From: Hephaestia mangrovi
Lineage (GTDB): Bacteria > Pseudomonadota > Alphaproteobacteria > Sphingomonadales > Sphingomonadaceae
DNA length: 64,000 bases
Reading direction: 5' to 3'
Assembly: GCF_019880555.1 (NCBI RefSeq)
Contig: NZ_JAINVU010000004.1
Coordinates: 273,355 to 337,354, forward strand
Position numbers and translations under genes: made by a program. Shown here piece after piece: positions 43,585 through 53,796 of this stretch; the first letter of the stretch is position 1; every line of letters starts with the position of its first letter. The notes under the pieces were generated by a model. That model was not told the DNA's origin. It saw nothing but the letters and a program-made list of their open reading frames with translations, and did no database searches.

Positions 43585-44741
43585 GCCGGGCGCCTCACGA
43601 TCGCGCGGATCGCGCGAGTGATGGGCACCGGCGGCTTGCCGGCCAGAATCCGCGCTTGGTCTCGATAGGAAGAACGGGCTGCATAGAACCGCCCTATAAG
43701 TCGCGAATCGAGCCGGTAAAACCGTTCGAGTATGCGATAGCGTTCATCGGGCTCGGCGGCGCGGAACAGCATGCGGTCGAGCATTCGGTAGAAGCGCCGT
43801 TCTTTCCATGCCTTGGCTGCGAAATCGTGCAGCAGGTCGTGCAGCGCGGCGCCCGAATAATCGCGCTGCCGGGCGATCAGCGCGGCGGTGCGCACCGCGT
43901 CGGGCAGCGAATAGCCGGTGGTCGGGTGGAATAGCCCGGCGCGCATCCCTGCCTTGGCGACATGCCTGCCGCCGGAGTGCCAATAGCCCGCGAAATCGCC
44001 GTCGAGCGCAACCGGCAGCGCGCCCGCTTCCTCGCGCGCCACCGCGGCCACCTGCCAGCCGCGCGCGGCGGCATAAGCGGCGATCCGTTCGCGCAGCACC
44101 GCGTGATCGAGCGTGCGCCCGTCGCTGTAATAGGTATCCTCGACGAACATCCGCGTCGCCGCGAAGGGCAGGGCATAGACGAAGCGATAGCCGTCATGCT
44201 GCGCCACGGTGGCGTCCATCACCATCGGCGGCGGGTCGTCGGCGGGGGCGGCAAGTGCCAGCTCCTGCCCGAGGAATTTCTGCCAGCCGAGCTCGAGCAG
44301 CGACAGGTCGCCGGTGCCGCGCGCATCGATCACGCCGGTCGCCTCGATCCGGGTGCCGTCGTCGAGCACCACCGCGGTCGGGCTCGCCGCCAGCGCCTTG
44401 CGCCCGAGCATCAGCCGCGCGCCGAGCACGCCGCGGCAGACCGCATCGAGCCGCCGCGAATCGATCGAGCGATAGCCGGTATCGATCACCCGCGCATGGC
44501 CGGGAAAGGCGACCTGATAGCGCGGCCAGCGATGTGTGATCAGCGGCTCGACGATCCACTGGTCGCCGGGGCCGACGTCGCTGGCGAAGAACGACCAGAG
44601 GTGATTGCCGCCGACCGCGGCGCCGCCTTCGATCAGCCGGACGTCGAGCGCGGGCCGCATCTCCGCCATCGCCAGCGCGATCAGCCCGCCGGCGAGCCCG
44701 CCGCCGACGATCGCCATGTCACATCGGATCGTCGTCGCCAT
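43581..44741 (-). CDS. crtY: Lycopene beta-cyclase
   Basis: 386 aa. NAD(P)/FAD-type dinucleotide site DMAIVGGGLAGGLIALAMAE, GGNHLWSFF, and WPRYQVAFPGHARVIDTGYR, all typical of CrtY. It forms both beta-ionone rings to give beta-carotene. First gene of the crtY-crtI unit; divergent from the di-iron hydroxylase gene across a 184-nt gap containing a solo REP. Confidence 0.93.
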   Translation of the reverse strand: MATTIRCDMAIVGGGLAGGLIALAMAEMRPALDVRLIEGGAAVGGNHLWSFFASDVGPGDQWIVEPLITHRWPRYQVAFPGHARVIDTGYRSIDSRRLDAVCRGVLGARLMLGRKALAASPTAVVLDDGTRIEATGVIDARGTGDLSLLELGWQKFLGQELALAAPADDPPPMVMDATVAQHDGYRFVYALPFAATRMFVEDTYYSDGRTLDHAVLRERIAAYAAARGWQVAAVAREEAGALPVALDGDFAGYWHSGGRHVAKAGMRAGLFHPTTGYSLPDAVRTAALIARQRDYSGAALHDLLHDFAAKAWKERRFYRMLDRMLFRAAEPDERYRILERFYRLDSRLIGRFYAARSSYRDQARILAGKPPVPITRAIRAIVRRPA

Positions 44742-44799
44742 CGCCGTCAGCGCTAGACGATGCGCCGCGCGAACGAAACCGCTTTCGCATGTCTCCCTT

Positions 44800-44831
44800 C
44801 GTCATGCTGAACTCGTGTCAGCATCCATGGC
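44800..44831. repeat. Solo REP palindrome upstream of crtY
   Basis: CGTCATGCTGAACTCGTGTC followed by AGCATCCATGG, one REP arm without an inverted partner. It lies in the divergent promoter region between crtY and the hydroxylase gene. No convincing -35/-10 pair was seen on either side. Confidence 0.6.
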
Positions 44832-44925
44832 GCAACGCTTGCGCCGCTCCCGACAGCTGTTGATCCATGATCCTGCCCGCATTCGGCCGCTGGCTTCCGC
44901 CCCGGCGAACGCGTAAGCCACGACC

Positions 44926-45705
44926 ATGCCGGTCGCGCTCGCCATCCTTGCCTCCGCCGCCGCGATGACGGCGATCGTCGGGCTGCGCTATCTCGTCGCC
45001 TCGGGCGGCTTCGCGCTGGCGACGCGGCTGCGGCACCCCGGCCTCTATGCCGGCCTCGACCGGCAGATGCGCCGGGAGATCGGCTGGAGCCTGGCGGCGG
45101 CGGCAATCTACGGCGTGCCCGCGGGGATCGTGGCCTGGGGCTGGGCCAATCGCGGCTGGACGCGGATCTACACCGATCTCCACGCCTGGCCCTTATGGTA
45201 TTGGCCGCTGTCGGTGCTGATCTACCTCGTGCTGCACGATAGCTGGTTCTACTGGACGCACCGCTTGATGCACCGGCCGCGCTGGTTTCGCCTCGCGCAT
45301 GCCGTGCATCACGCCAGCCGCCCGCCGACCGCCTGGGCGGCAATGGCGTTCTCGCCGCTGGAATCGCTGACCGGCGCCGTGGTGATCCCCGCGCTGGTGC
45401 TGCTCGTGCCGATCCACGTCGCCGCGCTGGCGCTGGTTCTGGCGATCATGACGGTGATGGGGGTGACCAACCATATGGGCTGGGAAATCTTCCCCCGCTT
45501 CGTCTGGAACGGGCCGCTGGGCCGGATTCTCATCACCGCCAGCCATCATCAACGTCATCACGATCGGTACAGGTGTAATTATGGGCTTTATTTCCGGTTC
45601 TGGGATCGTCTCTGCGGCACCGATGATGGCCTCGGCACGTTTGCGCCGGCCGTTGCTGGCCGCTCTGCTGCTCGCCGTCCTGCCGGGCGCGGCGCCGATC
45701 ACTGA
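44926..45705 (+). CDS. Fatty-acid hydroxylase superfamily di-iron membrane enzyme, probable carotenoid ring hydroxylase
   Basis: 259 aa with several hydrophobic helices and the histidine boxes HDSWFYWTHRLMHR, HAVHHASRPPTAW and ASHHQRHHDRYRCNYGLYFR. The family hydroxylates membrane lipids using O2. Its position divergent from crtY makes a carotenoid ring hydroxylase (CrtG- or CrtZ-like role, giving zeaxanthin- or nostoxanthin-type pigments) a reasonable inference, but it is longer than classical CrtZ and no diagnostic residue separates these. The last 125 nt overlap the next gene in another frame; residues after DRLCGTDDG are probably dispensable. Confidence 0.8.
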   Translation: MPVALAILASAAAMTAIVGLRYLVASGGFALATRLRHPGLYAGLDRQMRREIGWSLAAAAIYGVPAGIVAWGWANRGWTRIYTDLHAWPLWYWPLSVLIYLVLHDSWFYWTHRLMHRPRWFRLAHAVHHASRPPTAWAAMAFSPLESLTGAVVIPALVLLVPIHVAALALVLAIMTVMGVTNHMGWEIFPRFVWNGPLGRILITASHHQRHHDRYRCNYGLYFRFWDRLCGTDDGLGTFAPAVAGRSAARRPAGRGADH

Positions 45706-46066
45706 TCTTTCCGTCACGCTTGCCAATGTCCGCTCGGATCGTGGCGTGCTGCGGCTGTGCGTGACCTCCGATCCGGACAATTTCCCGAACTGCACCGATG
45801 ACGCGCGGGCGGTGACGCGCACCGTGGCGGCGAGCGTCAGAACGGTCCGGTTCGAGGGCCTGCCGAGCGGCGACTATGCCGTGGCGGTGATCCACGACGA
45901 AAACGACAATGCGCGACTCGATCGTTTCGCGGGGATTCCGCGGGAGGGGTTCGGCTTCTCGCGCAATCCGCCGCTCGGTTTCGGCCCGCCGCGATTCAGC
46001 GCCGCGCGCTTCCCGGTCGACGGTGATGCTGCGATGCAACAGGTGCGGCTGCGTTACCTGCTGTGA
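45581..46066 (+). CDS. DUF2141 exported protein
   Basis: 161 aa from ATG 45581, after AGGTG; starts at 45623/45626 (MMASARLRR) are alternatives that shorten the overlap. Signal peptide LLAALLLAVLPGAAPITDLS. The domain shows NVRSDRGVLRLCVTSDPDNF, then VRFEGLPSGDYAVAVIHDEN and ENDNARLDRFAGIPREGFGFS, the DUF2141 pattern, a small beta-sandwich resembling transthyretin-like domains. Its function is unknown. It overlaps the upstream hydroxylase gene, so translation is probably coupled. Confidence 0.82.
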   Translation: MGFISGSGIVSAAPMMASARLRRPLLAALLLAVLPGAAPITDLSVTLANVRSDRGVLRLCVTSDPDNFPNCTDDARAVTRTVAASVRTVRFEGLPSGDYAVAVIHDENDNARLDRFAGIPREGFGFSRNPPLGFGPPRFSAARFPVDGDAAMQQVRLRYLL

Positions 46067-46126
46067 CTGGACCTAAAACCGCGCAGCTGCGTTTCGCCCC
46101 TGTAACCAATATCATCGGAGCCATGT

Positions 46127-46987
46127 GTGCGTCCTCTTACGCTTCTTCTCGCCGCCCCGGCCGCGGCGCTCGCCACCCCCGCTTTTGCGCAGGACGGTAA
46201 TTCCCCGGCGGGGGGCGATCCCTCCGATCTTTATCGTGATACCGTAACCGTCGGCATCGCCGGCGCCTATCTGCCCGATTACGAAGGCTCGAACGACAGC
46301 CATTTCGCGGTCGGCCCAGCTGCGATCGGGTCGATCAAGGGCTTCAGCTTCGCGGTGCTCGGCAATCGCGCCAGCATCGATCTCATTCCCAACAAGCCCG
46401 GGCCCAATTTCGACCTGCAGCTCGGCCCGATCGCGGTGGTCAATTTCAACCGCACCAATCACAAGAGCATTGATGACGATCGCGTCGCGGCATTGCCCGA
46501 ACGCGATACCGCGGTCGAGCTCGGCGGCTATGTCGGTATCGGCAAGACCGGGGTGATCACCAGCCCCTACGACAAGCTATCGGTCTCGGTCAGCTATCGC
46601 CATGACGTTTCCGGGGTGCATGACAGCGGCATTTGGCAGCCGTCGGTCAGCTATATCACCCCGCTCAGCACCAAGGCGGCGGTCGCGCTGTTCGGATCGA
46701 TGCAGCACGTCGGGCGCGGCTATAACCAGACCTATTTCGGCATCACGCCGGATGATGCGATCGCGTCGGGCCTGCCGGCCTATTCGGCGCACGGCGGGTG
46801 GCACGATTACACGCTCGGCGCGGCGGTTACCTATTCGTTGACCGGCGATCTGCTTCACGGCGTCAAGGTGTTTGCGGGCGGCACCTACAAGCGGCTGCTC
46901 AACAGCGCGTCATACAGTCCGGTGACGCGCGTCGCCGGCTCGCCCAGCCAATGGTTCGGCGCGGTCGGCCTCGCTTACACCTTCTGA
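46127..46987 (+). CDS. MipA/OmpV family outer-membrane protein
   Basis: 286 aa from a GTG six bases after GGAG; a nearby ATG (46123) is out of frame. Signal peptide ends TPAFAQD. The rest alternates beta-strands and ends in an aromatic residue (GLAYTF), as expected for outer-membrane barrels. LPDYEGSNDSHFAVGPAAIG is the family mark. MipA-type proteins scaffold murein synthesis or act in stress responses in other species. Confidence 0.9.
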   Translation: MRPLTLLLAAPAAALATPAFAQDGNSPAGGDPSDLYRDTVTVGIAGAYLPDYEGSNDSHFAVGPAAIGSIKGFSFAVLGNRASIDLIPNKPGPNFDLQLGPIAVVNFNRTNHKSIDDDRVAALPERDTAVELGGYVGIGKTGVITSPYDKLSVSVSYRHDVSGVHDSGIWQPSVSYITPLSTKAAVALFGSMQHVGRGYNQTYFGITPDDAIASGLPAYSAHGGWHDYTLGAAVTYSLTGDLLHGVKVFAGGTYKRLLNSASYSPVTRVAGSPSQWFGAVGLAYTF

Positions 46988-47086
46988 TCCCGAACCCGCG
47001 GCCTCGGCAATAAATTTTCCCGCTTCAGGCTTTTGGTAACCCTGTCCTCTTAAGTCCTTGCAAAAGGGAAGGGACGTAGGGCGGCA

Positions 47087-48253
47087 ATGGGTGCTGGGAA
47101 CGAGAGAATGGCGACGGATTGGCTGCCGGCGTTGTTCGACTGGTTTTCGGGATTGCCGCGTGCCGAAGCCGTCCGTCACCGCCGGGAAATCGTGAACTCG
47201 GTGATGCTGCGCCCCGTGCCGCTATTGCTGTCGAGCTGCGGTATTCTGTTGATGAGCGGCACGGCTGCGCTGTTTCTGGCTGCGCCCTGGGCGATCGCCT
47301 GGTTCGCTGCCGATCTCTTCTTGATGTCGCTGCGCTTCTGGGTTGCCTGGCGGTTCCAGCGCGGCGTGGTCATGCCCGAACGGATTGCCCGGCTCACCAT
47401 CAGCCTGGCGGGGATTACGTTCGTCCTGTTCGGTTTCGGCTGCTGTGCCAGCTTTCTTACGGGTCTCAGGCCGATGCCGATGCTCGCCACCACGTCGATG
47501 ATGGCGCTGATAGCGGGGCTGGCGACTCGCTGGGCTGCGCTGCCCCGGCTGGCGATTCCGGCGATCACCGCGGTCTCGATTCCGTTTTGCGTCGCGATCG
47601 CGCTGACCGATCACGGCGCGTTCGCGATCGGCGCGGTGCAGTTCGGCATGGTCGCCGCGGGCACCGCGACGCTTGCACTGCAAAACCATCGCACGCTCGT
47701 CGCGTCATGGCGCGCCGGCCATCATGCCCGCGAGCTCGCCATGACCGACGCGCTCACCGGATTGCCCAATCGCGCCGCGCTGTTCGATCGGCTCGCCACG
47801 CGCCGGGCGACCGTTGCGCCGGGCACCGATTCGGGCATGGCCCTGCTGTTCGTCGATCTCGATCGGTTCAAGGCAATCAACGATCGCTACGGCCACACCG
47901 TGGGCGATCGCATCCTCGTCGCCTTGGCCCGGCGGCTGGGCGAGGTCGCGGCGCCACACTTCGTCTGCCGCCTGGGCGGTGACGAGTTCGTCGTGATGGT
48001 CGAAGGCGCCGCGGTTGCCGCGGCATCGCCGATGGCGCGGCGGATCGCGGACGTCCTCGCCGAACCGGTTACTGGTCTTGCCGAAGAGGCGATCGTTGCC
48101 GGCGCCAGCGTCGGCATCGCGCTCGGCTCGTCGGTCTATGACGATCCTGAGCGTATCCTCGCAGATGCCGATGCCGCGCTATATCTCGCCAAGCGGGCGG
48201 GCGGCGGGCGAGAGGCGGTCGCCGTGGCGAATGCACGCTTCGTCGCCGCCTGA
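47087..48253 (+). CDS. Membrane-bound diguanylate cyclase (GGDEF)
   Basis: 388 aa. Five or six membrane helices in residues 40-200, then a GGDEF domain: MTDALTGLPNRAALFDRL, LLFVDLDRFKAINDRYGHTV and the active-site CRLGGDEFVVMV. It should make c-di-GMP. The RxxD inhibitory site normally five residues before GGDEF is absent (AAPH instead), so product inhibition is not expected. No EAL domain. The N-terminal sensor resembles MASE-type membrane domains but I cannot name it. ATG 47108 (MATDWLP) is an alternative start. Confidence 0.9.
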   Translation: MGAGNERMATDWLPALFDWFSGLPRAEAVRHRREIVNSVMLRPVPLLLSSCGILLMSGTAALFLAAPWAIAWFAADLFLMSLRFWVAWRFQRGVVMPERIARLTISLAGITFVLFGFGCCASFLTGLRPMPMLATTSMMALIAGLATRWAALPRLAIPAITAVSIPFCVAIALTDHGAFAIGAVQFGMVAAGTATLALQNHRTLVASWRAGHHARELAMTDALTGLPNRAALFDRLATRRATVAPGTDSGMALLFVDLDRFKAINDRYGHTVGDRILVALARRLGEVAAPHFVCRLGGDEFVVMVEGAAVAAASPMARRIADVLAEPVTGLAEEAIVAGASVGIALGSSVYDDPERILADADAALYLAKRAGGGREAVAVANARFVAA

Positions 48254-48372
48254 GGCGTGGCCGCCGCGCTTTTTTGCGCAAAATCGAGCGGAATAGGCGC
48301 TTTCGCCATCGACAGCGCGGCCCTCGCCGTCCTATCGAGCGTCGCAGCATTCGTTGCAGGAGTTCGTAACCG

Positions 48373-49332
48373 ATGACCGATACCAGCCAGGAGCTTATCG
48401 AGGCGCTCGACGCACGCGTCGCCCGGCGCAACGAGCGGCGCGAGTTCTTCAAGACCGCGCTCGGCGCCACTGCGATCGCCGCGGCGGGTGCGGCCGCGAT
48501 CGGTCTCGCCGAATCGGCCGGCGCAGCCAGCGTCACCGATGCCGACATTTTCAATTTCGCGCTCAATCTCGAATATCTCGAGGCGAATTTCTATTCGTTC
48601 GCGACCACCGGCAGCGCGATCTCGTCGGATTCGATCTCGGGCACCGGCACGCTCGGCCAGGCGACCGGCGGCCGCGCGGTCAGCTTCACCGATCCGGTGG
48701 TGAAAGCCTATGCGCTGGAAATCGCGCAGGACGAGCTGCAGCATGTCAACTTCCTGCGCGGCGTATTGGGCTCGAGCGGGGTCGCCCAGCCGACGATCGA
48801 TCTCAGCCCCTCGGGCGCGTTCACTGCGGCGGCGATGGCGGCCGGGGTGATCAGCTCGGGCACGTTCGATCCCTATGCCAGCGACGAGAATTTCCTGCTC
48901 GGCGCGTTCATTTTCGAAGACGTCGGCGTCAGCGCGTACAAGGGCGCAGTCGCGGCGATCAGCACCACCGTCTACATGCAGGCCGCGGCCGGCATCCTGG
49001 CAAGCGAGGCCTATCATGCCTCGCTGATCCGCGGCACGCTTTATCGCAAGGGCATCGCCACCCCGGCGCTCCGCACCAATGCCGACAAGATTTCCGACGC
49101 GCGCGACGCGCTCGACGGGACCAGCGACGACGATCAGGGCATCTCGCCGACGACGAACGATTACGGCACGGCGTCGAACATCACGCCGACCGATGCCAAC
49201 GGCATCTGCTACAGCCGCTCGACCGGCCAGGTGCTCAACATCGCCTTCCTCAACAAGGCGGCCGCGACCAAGGGCGGGTTCTTCCCGAACGGGCTCAACG
49301 GCACCGTCACCACCAGCAGCGACAACGCCTGA
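48373..49332 (+). CDS. Exported ferritin-like protein, copy 1
   Basis: 319 aa. A Tat-type N-terminus (RRNERREFFKTALGATAIAA) is followed by a ferritin-like four-helix region with the metal-site pattern Glu...: ALNLEYLEANFYSF, EIAQDELQHVNFLRG, FIFEDVGVSAYKGA and ASEAYHASLIRG. It resembles the plant desiccation-related PCC13-62 group. The C-terminal 80 residues are Asp/Asn/Thr-rich (DGTSDDDQGISP; FFPNGLNGTVTTS). Probably periplasmic. It is followed 28 nt later by a paralogue. Confidence 0.85.
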   Translation: MTDTSQELIEALDARVARRNERREFFKTALGATAIAAAGAAAIGLAESAGAASVTDADIFNFALNLEYLEANFYSFATTGSAISSDSISGTGTLGQATGGRAVSFTDPVVKAYALEIAQDELQHVNFLRGVLGSSGVAQPTIDLSPSGAFTAAAMAAGVISSGTFDPYASDENFLLGAFIFEDVGVSAYKGAVAAISTTVYMQAAAGILASEAYHASLIRGTLYRKGIATPALRTNADKISDARDALDGTSDDDQGISPTTNDYGTASNITPTDANGICYSRSTGQVLNIAFLNKAAATKGGFFPNGLNGTVTTSSDNA

Positions 49333-49360
49333 CCCGGCGCGTATTCGACGGAGAGTATCG

Positions 49361-50368
49361 ATGACTGATCCTGACACCATCGCCCGGGTGCTCGACGCGG
49401 CCGAACAGCGCCGCCTCGAACGCCGCCGCTTCCTGCGTTCGGCCAGCGTCGCCGGGCTCGCGATCGGCGGCTCCTCGCTGCTCGCCGCGTGCGGCAGCGG
49501 CAACAAGAACAAGGCGCCGACGCCGACGCCGTCGAGCAGCAGCTCGCCCACGCCGACGCCCTCCGCGACGGTGAGCTACGACGATGCCGACGTGCTCGCC
49601 ATGGCGCTCAACATCGAATATCTGCAGGCCAATTTCTATCTGCAGGCGGTGTCCGGCGCCGGCCTCGACGCCGATCTCACCAAGGGCGCGGCGGATACCG
49701 ATGCGGTCGGCACCGTCACCGGCGGCAAGAAGATGACCTTCACCGACAGTGCGATCGGCGAATATGCGCGCGAGATGGCGGCCGATCAGGTCGCGCACAT
49801 CACTTTCCTGCGCACCCAGCTCGGCACCGCGGTGATCGCGCAGCCCGATATCAACATCGATGGCAGCGCGAGCGGCGCGTTCACCGCTTTCGCGCGTGCC
49901 GCCGGGCTGGTCGGATCGAGCAGCACGTTCGATCCCTATGCGTCGGACGACAATTTCCTGCTCGCCGCCTTCCTGCTCGAGGATATCGGCCCGACCGCCT
50001 ATCGCGGCGGCCTTGGCTATATGGCGAACAGCGTGCTGATCGAGGCGCTGGCCGGCATCCTTGCCACCGAATCCTATCACGCGGGGCTGGTCCGCTCGAC
50101 GATCTACGCCACCGGAAACAGCACGCTGATCGCCAACGCGAACAAGATCTCGGACTGGCGCGACAGCCTTGACGGCACCACCGACGATGATCGCGGGCTT
50201 GACGGCACCGGCGGCGCCTCGCAGATCGCGCCGAACGATGCCAACGGCATCGTGTTCGGGCGGCTACCCAACCAGGTGCTCAACATCCTGTTCCAGACGG
50301 CGTCGACCGGGGTGACCAAGGGCGGCTTCTTCCCCAGCGGCATCAACGGGACGATCGCCACCACCTGA
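49361..50368 (+). CDS. Exported ferritin-like lipoprotein, copy 2
   Basis: 335 aa, clearly paralogous to the preceding gene over the whole length (NIEYLQANFYLQA, DQVAHITFLRTQL, FLLEDIGPTAYRGG, ATESYHAGLVRS, FFPSGINGTIATT). It differs at the N-terminus: RRRFLRSASVAGLAIGG leads to a lipobox LAAC, then a PT/S-rich linker (PTPTPSSSSSPTPTPSA). So one copy is probably soluble and this one lipid-anchored, likely via the Tat route. GGAG precedes the ATG. Both are probably one operon. Confidence 0.85.
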   Translation: MTDPDTIARVLDAAEQRRLERRRFLRSASVAGLAIGGSSLLAACGSGNKNKAPTPTPSSSSSPTPTPSATVSYDDADVLAMALNIEYLQANFYLQAVSGAGLDADLTKGAADTDAVGTVTGGKKMTFTDSAIGEYAREMAADQVAHITFLRTQLGTAVIAQPDINIDGSASGAFTAFARAAGLVGSSSTFDPYASDDNFLLAAFLLEDIGPTAYRGGLGYMANSVLIEALAGILATESYHAGLVRSTIYATGNSTLIANANKISDWRDSLDGTTDDDRGLDGTGGASQIAPNDANGIVFGRLPNQVLNILFQTASTGVTKGGFFPSGINGTIATT

Positions 50369-50462
50369 TCCGGCGCCACCCTTTCGCATTCGGGCGGCCC
50401 GCCGGCGCGATGGTGCCGGCGGGCCGCTTGCGTTGGCGGGGCCACCTGCCTAGGCTCGCTCG

Positions 50463-50654
50463 ATGGATACGCGCCGCCGCCTCGTCGCCCTGATCCCGTT
50501 GCAGACCGTGATCGCGCTGCTCGCGATCCACAACATCGCCCGTCCCGAGCGCGTGCCGCAGATCGCCGGCTGGATCGTCCTCGGCGGCGTGCTGGCGACG
50601 ATTGCCGGTTATGCGGTCGCGTGGCGGGGCAGGGCGCGCCCGGCCGACGATTGA
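50463..50654 (+). CDS. Small two-helix membrane protein
   Basis: 63 aa: MDTRRRLVALIPLQTVIALL start, a second helix at about 35-55, and a basic C-terminus (WRGRARPADD). No ribosome site is obvious and no family recognised. Hydropathy and codon use suggest a real small membrane protein. It ends 43 nt before the TPP riboswitch. Confidence 0.5.
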   Translation: MDTRRRLVALIPLQTVIALLAIHNIARPERVPQIAGWIVLGGVLATIAGYAVAWRGRARPADD

Positions 50655-50658
50655 CGCT

Positions 50659-50687
50659 TTGCATCCGGCGCCCGGACGCACTAGACT
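50659..50687 (+). promoter_or_regulatory. Possible thiC promoter
   Basis: TTGCAT (50659-50664) and TAGACT (50682-50687) are 17 nt apart, just upstream of the riboswitch. The -35 match is weak. Confidence 0.35.
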
Positions 50688-50696
50688 CTGTTCACA

Positions 50697-52721
<2,025 letters not shown>

Positions 52722-52769
52722 CGCTTCATTATATCGGCAATTTGGGGAGGGCGGTATCGTGCAACCGGA

Positions 52770-53300
52770 TCACATCGCCTTCTCTATAATCGTATCGCTT
52801 ACATTCATTATGCGATAGGTCAATGCAGACGCGCTGACCTTAAAACGCTTAGCATATTGCGCGATAATCTCATCATCGTTGATATCAATGTGACAAATTT
52901 TCTTTATCTCTGCGAGAGGCATCAGTAGTTCTGCTGCAAAAGCATTTGCGTCACGCTCTTTCTGATCTTCACCAGTGGCAGACATTTTGTCCCGGTTCAA
53001 AACTAGCCGGTCTACATGTACATTATCGTTTAGATAGCTAGCGTGAAGCAGGTGATGCCCAAGTTCATGGGCTAACGTGAACCGACGTCGATTAATGTGA
53101 TGAGATAAGTTGACGACAATCGCGGCCACGCCGTCCTTTACAAAGGACATTCCTGACAGATCGTCAGGAAGAGACGCTAACTCGATCTTGATTTTATGCC
53201 GCTTGATGATTGCTTCGACCGGCACGGGAAACTGACTATTGAATCCGCGTCGGGCCAACTTAGCAGCTTCCTGCGGTATAGTGCTTAAAGTTACTGACAT
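52770..53300 (-). CDS. ImmA/IrrE-type zinc metallopeptidase
   Basis: 176 aa. Active-site FTLAHELGHHLLHA (HExxH) with a downstream Glu in KERDANAFAAELLMPLAEI, the normal ImmA pattern. ImmA peptidases cleave a partner XRE repressor to relieve repression, for example on DNA damage. It starts 4 nt after the XRE gene, so they form one operon. Base composition is visibly AT-richer than the surrounding genes, suggesting transfer. A C-terminal helix-turn-helix-like stretch (IIAQYAKRFKVSASALTYRI) is present. Confidence 0.9.
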   Translation of the reverse strand: MSVTLSTIPQEAAKLARRGFNSQFPVPVEAIIKRHKIKIELASLPDDLSGMSFVKDGVAAIVVNLSHHINRRRFTLAHELGHHLLHASYLNDNVHVDRLVLNRDKMSATGEDQKERDANAFAAELLMPLAEIKKICHIDINDDEIIAQYAKRFKVSASALTYRIMNVSDTIIEKAM

Positions 53301-53304
53301 TACG

Positions 53305-53658
53305 TCATTGTTTCCTTGTCGAAGATGTAATCGATGACACTAATTGCTTAATGACCCTCTCCTGCGTCCTGTTCACGCGATCACCGGAGTGCGATACGTC
53401 GGCGAGGGGCGGGGCCTCTAATCGCTTGTTATGTGGTATCAATTCAGACATATCTTCCAAATCCAGCTCACCCGCCATTTGGATAGCCTGGTGCAAATAC
53501 ACGCGCTGCTCGCCGCGCTCGATATTGGCGAGCGAGGCGCGCGACATACCTAGTTTCCGCGCCAAATCCGCTTGGGTCATAGCTTTGACGTTCCGATGGC
53601 GAGCGACCGCCTCGCCAAACCGCTGATAGAAACTGTCGATGGCCACGGAGCGTGGCAT
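53305..53658 (-). CDS. XRE-family transcriptional regulator
   Basis: 117 aa with a helix-turn-helix at residues 26-55 (MTQADLARKLGMSRASLANI) followed by ERGEQRVYLHQAIQMAGEL. The C-terminal 40 residues are polar and probably disordered, a plausible cleavage target for the adjacent ImmA peptidase. It likely represses its own operon and the divergent E2-like gene through the palindrome between them. ATG 53658 has no clear ribosome site. Confidence 0.88.
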   Translation of the reverse strand: MPRSVAIDSFYQRFGEAVARHRNVKAMTQADLARKLGMSRASLANIERGEQRVYLHQAIQMAGELDLEDMSELIPHNKRLEAPPLADVSHSGDRVNRTQERVIKQLVSSITSSTRKQ

Positions 53659-53687
53659 AGGCCCATCCGTCCGTTCGTGTCAATCTC

Positions 53688-53740
53688 ACAAACATTCTAC
53701 TGAATGCAAACCGCCGGACACGATGTTTGTAAAACAAACA
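53688..53740. promoter_or_regulatory. Divergent operator region of the XRE/E2-like locus
   Basis: A perfect palindrome TGTTTGT-AAA-ACAAACA (53724-53740) and a separate ACAAACA half-site (53688-53694) lie between the divergent genes. A minus-strand -10-like TAGAAT (53699-53694) touches the half-site. On the plus strand TTGACT (53760-53765) and TACAAG (53783-53788) are 17 nt apart and would start transcription almost at the E2-like gene's ATG. The XRE protein is the obvious binder. Confidence 0.5.
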
Positions 53741-53796
53741 AAAAAAGGCGTGTTGGCAGTTGACTGCAGTACCTCCAAATCCTACAAGGCGAGTCG

